64,000 bases of DNA from Capra hircus (lineage: Eukaryota; Chordata; Mammalia; Artiodactyla; Bovidae), in assembly GCF_001704415.2 (NCBI RefSeq), contig NC_030831.1, positions 44,128,134 to 44,192,133 of the forward strand, given 5' to 3'. A program made the position numbers and the translations under genes. The notes under the pieces are model-generated. The model had not been told where the DNA came from. It saw only the letters and a list, made by a program, of their open reading frames with translations, and did no database searches. Below are positions 1-10,900 of the stretch, in pieces. The first letter of the stretch is position 1. Every line of letters starts with the position of its first letter.

Positions 1-21
1 ACCCACTCCAGTATTCTCGGG

Positions 22-205
22 TTTCCCTTGCGGCTCAGTTGGAAAGAATCTGCTTTTAATGTGGGAGACCTGGGTTCAATCCCTGGGTTGAGAAGATCCC
101 CTGGAGAAGGGAAAGGCTATGCACTCCAGTATTCTGGCCTGGAGAATTCCAAGGACTGTAAAATCCATGGGGTCGCAAAGACTTGGACATGATTTAGTGC
201 CTTTT
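22..205 (+). mobile_element. Bov-tA SINE, sense
   Basis: The tRNA-Glu-derived head with the pol III B-box-like word GGGTTCAATCC is followed by the BovB-related body, including CCATGGGGTCGCAAAGA near the end. The first 20 bases of the window look like the interior of another such SINE cut by the window edge. Bov-tA SINEs are non-coding and share their 3' part with BovB, which is believed to mobilise them. This copy is diverged and the flanking duplication is not clear. Confidence 0.85.
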
Positions 206-526
206 GCTCACAAGAAGACAATCTACATATAGACATAATTCAGCATGTCTGATATCTACATTGCCTCTGCACAGGACCTAAGGCAAGACCTCTCTGACCT
301 CTGGGTGTTAATTTATAAAACAAAGAAATTGGACCCAATTTTACTTTTTTTTTTTTTTGAATTCTACCAGTCTCTATTTCTATAGTATGCCAGTTATGCT
401 GTTTTCTTCTGCTCACTAAGCCAGATGAATATTTAGAACATTCTTTACTCTTTGAGACACAGAAAGAAAAACTTTACAAACTCCATCACCATGCCTTACC
501 CTTCAGCTTTTAGCTGAAAAAGTAAA
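206..526. other. Unassigned intergenic stretch
   Basis: AT-rich sequence with a T run near 346-358. I see no gene, no recognisable repeat and no credible splice or promoter structure. Confidence 0.5.
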
Positions 527-719
527 ATTGTTAGTCGCTCTGTTGTCTGACTCTTTGAGACACCAGGGACTGTTTCCCACTAGGCTCCTCTGTTTGTAGA
601 ATTCTCCAGGCAAGAATACTGGTATGGGTGGCCATTCTTTTCTCCAGGGGATTTTCCCAACTCAGGGATCAAACCTTGGTCTCCCACATTGCGGGCAAAT
701 TCTTTACCTTCTGAGCCAC
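527..719 (-). mobile_element. Bov-tA SINE, antisense
   Basis: The reverse complement reads through a tRNA-like head and the BovB-like tail. Visible landmarks on the plus strand are TTAGTCGCTC near the left end, CAGGCAAGAATACTGG in the middle and the inverted tRNA head to 719. The imperfect direct repeats AGCTTTTAGCTG (504-515) and AACTTTTAGTTG (721-732) are a likely target-site duplication. The apparent reading frame across 580-906 is only this SINE and its flank. Confidence 0.85.
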
Positions 720-733
720 CAACTTTTAGTTGG

Positions 734-1430
734 TTTTGACTGATAGAAGGCCTTAGCAGGAACTCAAAGGGAGGGGAGAGAGCTATGTTATTATATGTCT
801 TCTCTATACTCTGCCTCTTCAGAGCCATGTTTTCTAGTAGAAGCCATGTTTCTGGGCAATTACAGTGCATGTCAGTCAGCAGATATTCCCCAACTGTACC
901 TCTCATAATGGGCTGGGTATCGTTAGCTTCCCCCTTGTTTCTTCAGGCCCAAGCTTGACAGTAGCTTCAATTTTTTCCTAATCTCTGCTGCTGCTGCAGT
1001 TGCATCTCTAGATGCTGCTATATTTCTTGTCAATTCTCTTAACTCTATTCACATTTTGGTACTTAATTCCATGTTATACTCACCTAAGTCACCAGAGTTG
1101 AAACTGTGTTTCCTGCCAGGACCTTTACTGATAAGTATAATTGATGATATTTTTTAAAGCTAAAGCAAAGAAAATACTATGACATAAATTATTTGAAAGG
1201 AGTGGATAATAGAAAGTTTTATATTCTTTCATAATAGAGACAAAATCACTGAACTGTGAACAAATCAGTAGAAACAATCACTTTTTTCCTTTTCCTGGCA
1301 TCCAGATTTATCTGTGATAGGAAGGAATTGGTAGGCAAGAGACAGGGATGGAGTAGTAAATAGAATGCAATATATTTACATAAAATAAATGACATACAGA
1401 ATATCATTTGTTGGTACTTCTATATAATAT
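734..1430. other. Unassigned intergenic stretch
   Basis: No gene and no repeat that I can name. There is a short CTG run near 987-996 and otherwise AT-rich unique-looking sequence. Confidence 0.5.
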
Positions 1431-1434
1431 GGTA

Positions 1435-2170
1435 CAGTAATTTTCTATTGTTACTGTAACAAATCATAACAAATTGGCAGCTTAAAGCAACATTCATTTA
1501 TTCTCTTGTAGTTCTGGAAGCAAAAAATCCAAATAAGTTTCACTGGGCTGAAATCAATGTATTGGCCAGCCTGTAGTCTGTCCAGTGGCTTCAAAAGGAA
1601 AAATCCCATTTCCATGCTTTTCCAGCTTCTAGAGCTACATTCCTTGTATTTCTTGGCACATACCTCTTCCTCTATCTGAAAAACTAGCAGCATAGACTCT
1701 TGCTTCAGTGTTCATATGGGCTTCTACTCTGGTACTCTACTAAGACCCATTTTATAAGAACACCTGTTAATGTAAGTGGCCCCATCCAGTCAACTTAAGG
1801 CCTGAAAAGAACAAAGATTGACTTTTCCATGAGTAAGGGGGAATTTTCTGTCCAAACATGTTGAGTGGGAACTTTTCCGAGTTTTGGACGCAAATTGAAA
1901 CATCAGCTTTTCATGTCTCCAGCCTTCCAGCTGGACTGGAATTACACCATCATCTCTCTTGAGTCCCAGACATGAACTTAGATTGGAACTTACACCATTA
2001 GCTGTACCCAGTTTCCTGACCACAAATATTGGAACTTGTCAGTTTCCATAATAACACTTTCATGCAGTCCTTATCATAAATCTTTATCCCTATCTTTTTT
2101 CTTTCTTTGTTTCTCTCCTTCAATATGCATCTCCTATTTATTCTCTTTCTCTAGAGAAACTTAATCAATA
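1435..2170 (+). repeat. Old mammalian interspersed repeat, family not named
   Basis: The stretch has the layout of a widespread old repeat: an opening around ACTGTAACAAATCATAAC, then GGCAGCTTAAAGCAAC, a TTCTGGAAG segment, an ATAAATC signal-like word near 2077-2083 and an end near TTAATCAATACAC. The two frames on the minus strand (1451-1693 and 1790-2023) are chance openings in it. I recognise it as an LTR-like or non-autonomous dispersed repeat but cannot place it in a family from memory. Confidence 0.4.
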
Positions 2171-2746
2171 CACACAGATGGCCTTTTAATCTAAGTTCTC
2201 TTCATCTCTTGATTAGTGTGGAATTGGTTCAAAGATCTAAAAAAAAGGGATTGAAGTTTGAGAAAATCATAGAGATATAAAAATAAGTGGAACAACAATA
2301 TGAGAGTATATGTAAACAGCAGAAATATAAACTTCAAAGAAAACAAGATAAGCTGCTGTAAAACTTCAGGATAAGGATTGGGTCTAGTGATTTTGCAGCA
2401 AATATAACCACTAGAATTATAGTACTGTGATCAACTGGATAAAATTAATGACCAGATAGACAGGATAATCTCCCATTGCATAAAAGAATGAAATATCTAG
2501 CTGTAAACCTATCTAAGGTGGTAAAATACCTGTACTCTAAAAATCATAAGATGCTGATGAAATAAATTAGATGACACAAACTGACGAAAAGATATATCAT
2601 GTTCATGGATCAGAAGAATCAATATTTTTAAAATGACCATACAGCTTAAGGCAATCTACAGATTCAGTGCAATCCCTATGAAAATATCAATAGATTTTTT
2701 TTACATAACACAAGAAAAACATTTTTTCACAAAAGACACCAAATAG

Positions 2747-2890
2747 ATGATATGGGGTGGGAGGAGGGGAGTTCAGGATTGGGAACTCATGTACACCCGT
2801 GGAGGATTCATGTCAATGTATGGCAAAACCAACACAGCATTGTAAAGTAAAATAAAGTAAAAAAATAAAATAAAATAAAATAAAATGAAA
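2747..2890 (+). mobile_element. Young L1 3' end, heavily 5'-truncated
   Basis: Only the last part of the 3' UTR is present: TACACCCGTGGAGGATTC, ATGTATGGCAAAACC and an AAATAAA-rich tail. Perfect 11-bp direct repeats ACACCAAATAG at 2736-2746 and 2891-2901 flank it and mark the insertion into the older L1 ORF2 sequence. It is a non-coding retrotransposition stub. Confidence 0.9.
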
Positions 2891-3039
2891 ACACCAAATA
2901 GCCAAAACAATCTTGAGAAAGGAGAAAGGAGTTAGAGGAATTCCACTCCCTGACTTCAGAGTTTAATATGAAGCTACAGTAATCAATCAGTGTGGTACTG
3001 GCACAAAAATACTTTTATAGATCAGTGAAGCAGGATAAA

Positions 3040-4103
3040 CTACCGCACGATCGCACTCATCTCACACTCTAGTAGAGTAATGCTTAAAATTCGCCAAGCC
3101 AGCCTTCAGCAATACATGTACCGTGAACTGCCAGATGTTCAAGCTGGTTTTAGAAAAGGCAGAGGAACCAGAGATCAAATTGCCAACATCTGCTGGGTCA
3201 TCGAAAAAACAAGAGAGTTCCAGAAAAACATCTATTTCTGCTTTATTGACTATGCCAAAGCCTTTGACTATGTAGATCACAATAAACTGTGGAAAATTCT
3301 TCAAGAGATGGGAATACCAGACCACCTTACCTGCCTCTTGAGAAACCTATATGCAGGTCAGGAAGCAACAGTTAGAACTGGACATGGAACAACAGACTGG
3401 TTCTAAATAGGAAAAGGAGTACGTTGAGGCTGTATATTGTCATCCTGGTTATTTAACTTAGATGCAGAGTACATCATGAGAAATGCTGGGCTGGAGGAAG
3501 CACAAGCTGGAATCAAGATTGCCAGGAGAAATATCAGTAACTTCAGATATGCAGATGACACCACCCTTATGGTAGAAAGTGAAGAGGAACTAAAGAGCCT
3601 CTTGATGAAAGTGAAAGAGGAGAGTGAAAAAGTTGGCTTAAAGCTCAACATTCAGAAAACTAAGATTATGGCATCTGGTCCCATCACTTCATGGGAAATA
3701 GATGGGGAAACAGTGGAAACAATGACTGACTTCGATGCTTTTGAACTGTGGTATTGGAGAAGACTCTTGAGAGTCCCTTGAATTGCAAGGAGATCCAACC
3801 AGTCCATCCTAAAGGAGATCAGTCCTGGGTGTTCATGGTAAGGACTGATGTTGAAGCTGAAACTCCAATACTTTGGCCACCTGATGCGAAGAGCTGACTC
3901 ATTTGAAAAGACCCTGATGCTGGGAAAGATTGAGGGCAGGAGGAGAAGGGGAAAACAGAGGATGAGATGGTTGGATGGCATCACCGACTCGATGGACATG
4001 GGTTTGGGTGAACTCCAAGAGTTGGTGATGGACAGGAAGCCTGGTGTGCTGCGGTTCATGGGGTCACAAAGAGTCGGACATTACTGAGTGACTGAACTGA
4101 ACT
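3040..4103 (+). mobile_element. BovB LINE, 5'-truncated, with internal in-frame deletion
   Basis: A 3' portion of BovB runs from within the reverse-transcriptase domain to the AACTG tail. Perfect 13-bp direct repeats GAAGCAGGATAAA at 3027-3039 and 4104-4116 bound it, inside L1 ORF2. Compared with other copies here, about 70 codons are missing after the MTDF motif near 3732: the frame passes directly from TDF to DAFELW. A stop (TAA in TTCTAAATAG, near 3403) also breaks the frame. Confidence 0.95.
3080..3781 (+). pseudogene. BovB reverse-transcriptase fragment (broken)
   Basis: The frame at 3080-3406 (108 codons) carries QAGFRKGRGTRDQIAN and the first catalytic aspartate motif FIDYAKAFD. It stops where other copies read tryptophan-phenylalanine-glutamine, because CAA has become TAA. 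A second frame at 3437-3781 carries the RYADDTT motif, which in LINE reverse transcriptases holds the catalytic aspartate pair. The fragment is a non-LTR RT of the RTE clade that would copy its own RNA at nicked DNA. The N-terminal endonuclease is absent, so this piece is inactive. Confidence 0.9.
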
Positions 4104-4208
4104 GAAGCAGGATAAAAAGTCTTGAAATAAATCCATGTACTTAATGGTCAATTAATCCATAACAAAGGAAACAAGAATATATATATATTGCTTTTATTGT
4201 TTAGTCAC

Positions 4209-5909
4209 CTAGTAGTGTCTGATTCTTTGTGACCACATGACTGCAGCATGCCAAGCTTCTCTGTCCCTCCCTATCTCCTGAAGTTTGCCCAAGTTCATGT
4301 CCATTGCATCAGTGATACCTTCCAGCCGTCTTATCCTCTGACACCCTCTTCTCCTTCTGCCCTCAATCTTTTCCAGTATCAGGGACTTTTCCATTGAGTC
4401 GGCTGTTCTCATCAGATGACCAAAATACTGGAGCTTCAGCATCAGTCCTTCCAGTGAATATTCAAGGTTGATTTCCCTGAAGATTGACTGGTTTGATCTC
4501 CTTGCTGTCCAAGGGATTTTCAGGAGTCTTCTCCAGTGCCACAGTTCAAAGGCATCAATTCTTTGGTGCTCTGCCTTCTTTATGGTCCAGATCTTACAAC
4601 TGTGTGTGACCATTGGGAAGACCATAGCTTTGACTATATGGACCTTTGTCAGCAGAGTAGTCTCTGCTTTTCAATGCACTGTCTAGGTTTGTCATTTGCT
4701 TTCCTGCCAAAAAGCAATTGTCTTCTGATTTCATGGCTGCACTCACCATCCACAGTGATTTTAGAGCCCAAGAAGAGGAAATATCTTACTACTTCCACCT
4801 TTCTCCCTTCTATTTGCCATGATGCCATGATCTTAGCTTTTTTTAACATTTAGTTTTAAGCTAGCTCTTTCATTCTCCTCCTTTACCCTCATCAAGAGGG
4901 ATTCATGTCAATGTATGGCAAAACCAATACAGTATTGTAAAGTAAAATAAAGTAAAAATAAAAATTAAAAAAAAAAACCAAAAAACAAAACAAACAAAAA
5001 AAGAGGCTCTTTAGTTCCTCGTTGCTTTCTTCCATTAGAGTGGTATCATCAAGTTGTTGTCATCCTGAGTTTGTTGATGTTTCTCCCGCTTATCTTGATT
5101 CCAGCTTGTAACTCATCCAGCCCAGCATTTCTCATGATGTACTCAGCATATACATTAAACAAACAGGGTGACAGCAGAGAGCACTGTTGTACTCCTTTCT
5201 CAATCTTGAAGCAGCCAATTGTTCCATACAGCGTTCTAACTGTTGCTTCTTGATCCACATACAGGTTTCTCAGAAGCCAGGTAGATGGTCTGGTATTCCC
5301 ATCTCTTTAACAGCTTTCCACAGTTTGTTATGATCCACACAGTCAAAGGCTTTAGTGTAGTCAATGAAATAGAGGTAGATGCTTTTCTGGAATTCCCTTG
5401 CTTTCTCTATAATCCAGCAAATGTTGGCAATTTGATGTCTGATTCCTTTGCCTTTTCTAAACACAGCTTGAACATCTAGAAGTTCCTGGTTTGCATAATG
5501 CTAAAGCCTAACATGCAAGATTTTAAGCCTTCCCTTACTAGCATAGAAGATGAGTGCAATTGTCCAGTGGTTAGAACATTCTTTAGTACTATCCTTCTTG
5601 GAAACTGGAATGAGGGTTGACCTTTTCCAGTCCTGTGGCCGCTGCTGGGTCTTCCAAATTTGCTGACATTGAATGGAACACCTTGTTGGCATCATCCTTT
5701 AAGGTTTTGAATAGCTCTACTGGAATTTCATCACATCCACTAGCTTTATTAACAGCAGTGCTTCCTAAGACCCACTTGACTTCATATTCCAGAATGTCTG
5801 GCTCTGGGTGGCTGACCACACCATCATAATAATTCAGTTTATTGAGATCTTTTTTGTGCAGTTCTTCCATGTATTCTTTCCATCTCTTCTTGATCTCTTC
5901 AGTGTCCAT
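4209..5909 (-). pseudogene. BovB ORF2 RT and C-terminal remnants
   Basis: Broken minus-strand frames, in reading order, are 5589-5909 (upstream of RT, with EYEVKWVLGSTAVNKASG), 5270-5464 (RGIR-like finger region, FIDYTKAFDCVDHNKLW), 5049-5258 (GVQQCSLLSPCLFN, LRMTTT where intact copies read RYADDTT) and 4209-4625 (C-terminal DAFELWHWRRLL to the end). The YADD catalytic pair is destroyed by a frameshift or substitution near 5052. Function is lost. Confidence 0.85.
4900..5000 (+). mobile_element. Tiny L1 3' end inserted in BovB
   Basis: GGATTCATGTCAATGTATGG, then AATACAGTATTGTAAAG and an A-rich tail, are the last bases of a young L1. The BovB sequence CATCAAGAGG before it resumes as AAGAGGCTC after it, so AAGAGG (4894-4899 and 5001-5006) is the visible part of the target duplication. 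Confidence 0.9.
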
Positions 5910-5910
5910 T

Positions 5911-6265
5911 CAGTTCAGTTCAGTTCAGTTCAGTTCAGTTCATTTCAGTCACTCAGTCATGTCCGACTGTTTGCGACCCCATGAATTGCAGCACCCCAGG
6001 CCTCCCTGTCCATCACCAACTCCCGGAGTTCACTCAGACTCACGTCCATCGAGTCAGTGGTGCCATCCAGCCATCTCATCCTCTGTCGTCCCCTTCTCCT
6101 CCTGCTTCCAATCCCTCCCAGCATCAGAGTCTTTTCCAATGAGTCAACTGAGGTGGCCAAAGTACTGGAGTTTCAGCTTCAGCATCATTCTCTCCAAAGA
6201 AATCCCAGGGCTGATCTTCGGAATGGACTGGTTGGGTCTCCATGCAGTCCAAGGGACTCTAGGTC
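5911..6265 (-). mobile_element. BovB 3' end inserted in older BovB
   Basis: It starts on the plus strand with a repeated CAGTT tail (about 5912-5940) and runs through the antisense C-terminal region to about 6265. The enclosing older BovB resumes at 6266 (CTAGAATTTCTGTCC). The sequence is closer to the young copies (RRRRGRQRMRWLDG in minus frame 5957-6160) than its host. Confidence 0.9.
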
Positions 6266-7015
6266 TCTAGAATTTCTGTCCTTTATCATGCTTATCTTTG
6301 GGTGAAATGTTCCCTTGATATTTCCAATTTTCCTGAAGAGATCTCTAGTCTTTCCCCTTCTGTTGTTTTCTTCTAGTTTTATGTACTATTCGTTGAAGAA
6401 TGCCTTCGTGTCTCTCCTTGCTATCCTTTGAAACTCAGCATTTAGTTGGGTGTACCTTTCCCTTCCTTCCTTTTCACTTCTCTTCTTTCTTTAGCTATTT
6501 GTAAAGCCTGCTCAGATAACCACTCTGCCTCCTTGCTTTTCTTTTTCTTTGGGATGGCTCTGTTCACTGCCTCCTGTATGATATTATGGACCTCCATCTA
6601 CAGTTTTTAAGACACCCTGTTTACTAGAGCTAACCCCATGTAAACTATTCATCACCTCTACTGCATATTCACAGGGGATTTGATTTAAGTTGTACCTGGC
6701 TAGCCTAGTGGGTTTCCCTGCTTTCTTAATTTAAGCCTGAATTTTGTATGAGAAGCTGATGATCTGAGCTACAGTCAGCTCCAATTCTTGTTTTTGCTGA
6801 CTGTATATAGCTTCTCCATCCTTGGTTACAAAGAATATTGATTTCAATATTAACCATTTGGAGATGTCCATGTGGAAAGTCACCTCTTGTGTTGTTGAAA
6901 AGGATGTTTGCTATGACCAGTGTATTCTCTTGGCAGAGTTCAGTTAGCCTTTGCCCTGCTTCATTCTGTTCTCCAAGGCCAAACTTGCCCGTTACCCCAG
7001 GTATCTTTTGACTTC

Positions 7016-7309
7016 CTACTTTTGCATTCCAATACTGATAAATGGAATATCTTTGTGTGTGTGTGTGTGTGTGTGTGTGAGTTCTAGGAGGTCTTCTAGG
7101 TCTTCACAGAACTGATCAATTTCAGCTTCTTTGGCATCAGTGGTAGGAGCATAGACTTGAATTACTGTGATGTTGAATGGCTTGCCTTGGAAACAAGATG
7201 AGATCATTCTATCATATTTTAGGTTGCACCCATTTTTCAGACTCCTTTGCAGATTATGAGGGCTACTCGATTTCTTGTATGTGATTCTTGCCCACAGTAG
7301 TAGATACAA
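7016..7309 (-). pseudogene. BovB endonuclease fragment with (TG)n in frame
   Basis: The minus-strand frame includes LKYDRMISSCFQGKPFNI, VIQVYAPTTDAKEAE and DLEDLLEL, the middle of the apurinic-type endonuclease that nicks target DNA for BovB insertion. Directly after this comes THTHTHTH, encoded by a (TG)13 microsatellite at 7054-7079 on the plus strand. The rest of the endonuclease is in other frames. Confidence 0.85.
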
Positions 7310-7841
7310 TGGTCATCTGAATTAAATCCACCCATTTCTGTCCATTTTAGTTCACTGATCCTTAAGATGTCGATGTTTATTCTTACCATCTCCTGCTTGA
7401 CCATGTCCAATTTACCCTAATACATGGACCTAACATTCCAGGTACCTACAGAATACTGTTCTTTGCAACATCAGATTTTACTTTCATCACCAGAAACATC
7501 CACAGCGCTGTTTCCACTTTGGCCCAGCCGCTTCATTCTTTCTGAGGCTATTAGTAGTTCTCTGCTCTTCCCCAGTAGCATATTGGATGCCTTCCAAACT
7601 GGGGAACTCTCTTTTGGTGTCATATATTTTTGTCCTTTTATACAGTTCATGGGGTTCTCAGGGCAAGTATACTGGGGTAGTTTGGCATTCCCTCCTCCAG
7701 TTGATCACATTTTATCAGAACTCTCTGCTGTGACCTGTCCATCTTGGGTAGCCCTACACAGAATGTCTCATAGCTTCATTGAGTTATGCAACCCCATTTG
7801 CACAACAAGGCAGTGATCTGTGAAGTGATCCCCTTCACATA

Positions 7842-7872
7842 TGTGTGTGTGTGTGTGTGTATAAATATACAT
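7842..7872. repeat. (TG)n / AT-rich microsatellite between two BovB copies
   Basis: A TG dinucleotide run (about 7842-7862) passes into TATAAATATACATATAAATG, separating the 5' end of the first BovB from the 3' end of the next. Confidence 0.85.
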
Positions 7873-7879
7873 ATAAATG

Positions 7880-8540
7880 TGTTATTGTTCAGTCACTCAA
7901 TCGTGTCCAACTCTTTGTGACCCCACGGACTGGCTTCCTTCACTGTCTCCTGGAACTTGCTCAGACTCATGTCCATTGAGTCAGTGATGCCATCCAACCA
8001 TCTCATCCTCTGTTGTCCCCTTCTCCTCCTGCCTTCAATCTTTCCCAGCATCAGGGTCTTTTATAAAGAGTCAGCTCTTTGCATCAGGTGGCCAAAGTAT
8101 TGGAGCTTCGGCTTCAGCATCAGTACTTCTAATGAATATTCAGGACTGATTTCCTTTAGGGTTGACTGGTTTGATCTTCTTGGAGTCATGGGACTCTCAA
8201 GAGTCTTCTCTAACACTGCAGTTCAAAAGCATCAATTTTTTGGCATTCAACTTTTTTTATGGTCCCCATACATGACTACTGGAAAAACCATAGCTTTGAC
8301 AATAAGGACCTTTGTTGCAAAGTAATGTCTCTGCTTTTTAATATGTTGTCTACGTTTTCCATAGCTTTTCTTCCAAGGAGGAAGTGTCTTAATTTCATGG
8401 CTGCAGTCACCATTCACTTATTTTGGACCCCAAGAAAATGAAGTCTGTCACTATTTCCATTGTTGCTCCATCTCTTTGCCATGAAGTGTTGGGACCAGAT
8501 GCTATGACCTTAGTGTTTTAAATATTGAGTTTTAAGCAAG
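7880..8540 (-). mobile_element. BovB LINE 3' part, antisense
   Basis: The plus strand starts at GTTCAGTCACTCAATCGTG and reads backwards through the BovB C-terminal region to GAGTTTTAAGCAAGCC, where BovB similarity stops and an L1 leader begins. Several small lesions break the frame. It is 5'-truncated. Confidence 0.9.
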
Positions 8541-9850
8541 CCCTCTGTGGGCACTGTAGGGATAGTTCAGACTCTGATCTGGCCCTATGTTCATGTGTAC
8601 TTGCCCCCCCCCCCCAAGACTGGTCTCATTTTTGGGAACACTCGTCTATTCAGATATTCTATAGACATAGTGTTTACCAAGTCAAGTGTGGGGATTTAAT
8701 CTGTGGCTTGTGCAGCTACAAGAAATGATTTTCATTCCTCTTTCTTAGTCATTCCACCCATGGGGCTTAGCTGTGGTTTTAGCCCCACCTCTGCATGTAG
8801 ACCACCTATAAAGGTGTGCTACTGAGACTGCCCTGGAGCACTTGAGTCTGCCTTAGTGAGGACAGGGCATGGAGGTGGCATGACTGCTGAGAGGTTCATG
8901 GGAGCCTTATTGGTGATAGGTTCATTGAATGGTCAGTAGTCTTGGATGATCTGGTCCTGTCAGTGAATAGGTCCATGGGGATTCTGGCAGCCATGGACAT
9001 GAGAGATCTGGCCCTAGCAGTAGCCTTTCCTAATGCTCAGTGGCCATCGTGAAAGGATCAGTAGTAGTAGCAGCCTTTCCTACATGGTGGCCAGTAGGCA
9101 AGGGTGAGCCTTGGCAGGGAACTTTCCCAGTGCTCAACTGCAGGCATGAGAAGATCAGCCCTGGTACGGAGCCCTCCCATTGTCTGGGGGAAAGGAACTG
9201 ACACATGGGGTGAGAGCCTCTGCAATGGCAGCTCCATCCCCTGTGTGTCACTCAACAACAGCACTTTGCTTCTGTGGCCATCTGGGTTTTTTCTAGAAGC
9301 TTTCCCAGTTGCAGTTTACCTCCTTCCCATCCCCTCAGGCTGTCTCCTCATAGTCGATGGCAGTCTTCTTCCTGGCTTTGCTCACCAGTTTCCATACTCC
9401 AGCTCCCAGCCCTCATGCACACCAGTGGACACATGTCCTGGTCTGGGGCATGCTGGGCTGTGGCATGGGCTATATGTTTAGGTTTACTCTGTTCTGTCTG
9501 CCACAGACTAGCTGTTTCATCCTCTTCTAACAGCCTCAGATGCTGCCCTTCTGTCCTAAATGATTTCCCTATTGGTGAGTAGGTTTCCCAAATGTGGGAA
9601 ACTCTCCTTTTCCTCATCACCCCCAGGGGCTTGTCTCATCACTCTTTCTCTCCTCTTCTTTTTGCCCATCTTCTTTGTTTCATCCTACCTGGTTACACAG
9701 GAATCTTTCCTATCCTTTCTGGTGTCCAAGCCCTTCTGATTGTGTTCAGCTGGTACTCTGAGAGAACTATTTCATCTCTATATGCATTATTGATGCATTT
9801 GTGAAGAGAGACAAACTCTATATCCTCCTACTCTTCTGTCATCTTGAAAT
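8541..9850 (-). mobile_element. Orphan L1 5' UTR, antisense
   Basis: The right edge, ATCCTCCTACTCTTCTGTC ATCTTG, is the reverse complement of the CAAGATGRCAGARGAGTAGG-type start of old L1 elements. The preceding text (TTCTGGTGTCCAAGCCC, TTGATGCATTTGTG) also fits an L1 5' leader. The L1 leader is normally GC-richer than the rest and drives transcription. No ORF1 or ORF2 follows on the minus strand, because the sequence changes to BovB at 8540. Frames at 9030-9620 are chance openings in the GC-richer leader. Confidence 0.65.
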
Positions 9851-10900
9851 GAGAAACTTAAGCTAGGTTAACTCCTAAAGGAGAGGTGGGATCCACATAG
9901 ATAATGGAAAGGAAAATGGAAGACATCTTGTTTTAGGGGGAAAAACATGCATGCTATAAAAGAGCTGAAGGCAGCTTTCAGGGCACTATCCCATCTTCAA
10001 TGAAAGTAAAAGTCTCTTTTGATTTATATCCTTGAAGAAATTTCTCCATGATTATTTTCTCCAAATAAATCTTTGGCATATTGAGGTCTGAGGTCTAAAC
10101 TGGAAACATATTATTTCTAGTCATTTCAACTTGTGGCTGTTCAGGAAAGTCATGTGTATGTGTGTTCATATAAGATTATATGTTAAAAAAATTAGGGTGT
10201 TTTACTGGGGAAGTGGATTGAAATGGTAAGATGGAAACCCTATGGTAATGGACATGTTGCTTCAAGCTGACCATTATTGATAATAAAACCTGGTGTGGAA
10301 AGCCTTTTCTTGTTCTTTAAACTAGACCAAAAAGAAACTAAATTGGCACACAAAGAGGAATTAATTTTTTAAAGCTAAATCTTATATAAACATATGATTT
10401 TAAATCCTGGAATGATGGTAGGGATGTTAAACACTTTTCATCTAATCTCATTTTACTATGAACAGGAGTTGTTTTAAAGCTTAAGAGTTGTGTTTTTAAG
10501 GCTCTCAGGGACAGAATATATCATTTTGAAAAGACATTTATCCTTTTGAATATTGAATTGCTTTGTGCCATCTTTGCTCTTTTAAAAATCTCATGTGGGT
10601 CATATAACACTGAGAGATTAATCATGTCAATGGAGATTATTAGATCTTGTTTTTAGACACATGGGAATGAGAAAGGAGACAAACCAATACAGATGATCAT
10701 GATTTTATACAACAGAGTGTGGTTAGAAAGATGATAGAGAAATATTTAAAACTGTAGATGGGTAGAGAAAGGACTTGAAAATTTTCTTAGGACTCTAATA
10801 CTTTAAAATGTTGTTTCAGTTGCATATATAAAGTACATTTTAAGTTCATCCAATTCCCTTTAACTTTAGGGTCACCACTCAAATCTAAGCCACTATCATC
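9851..10900. other. Unassigned intergenic stretch
   Basis: AT-rich, unique-looking sequence without long reading frames. I see no gene and no repeat that I can name. Confidence 0.55.

Larger units (their letters stand above)
2470..4185 (+). mobile_element. L1 ORF2 3' fragment, sense, split by two insertions
   Basis: Sequence from about 2470 to 2735, 2902 to 3039 and 4117 to about 4185 follows the 3' third of L1 ORF2 in sense orientation. Examples are the TTCATGGATCAGAAGAAT segment, CAATCCCTATGAAAAT and ATTCCACTCCCTGACTTC. It is interrupted by a short young L1 3' end (2747-2890) and by a BovB (3040-4103). No frame is preserved. The 5' boundary is diffuse because the 2170-2470 segment is too diverged to assign. 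Confidence 0.75.
4190..7850 (-). mobile_element. BovB LINE, nearly full length, antisense, interrupted twice
   Basis: Reading the minus strand from about 7850 down gives the BovB 5' leader (inverse of TTCATTGAGTTATGCAAC), the endonuclease, RT and C-terminal parts, ending near 4190. It is interrupted by a 75-100 bp L1 tail at about 4900-5000 and by a second BovB 3' end at 5911-6265. The copy is old: many stops and shifts, and it resembles the more diverged copy at 32.0-33.0 kb (NLGKLQE in the C-terminal part) more than the young copies. A (TG)n microsatellite lies inside the endonuclease region. Confidence 0.9.

Noticed and set aside
5908..5943. CAGTT tandem repeats (also near 15901 and 54488) as a possible satellite or telomere-like array
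   Set aside because: They are the variable tail of BovB LINEs in antisense and always adjoin the BovB 3' end.
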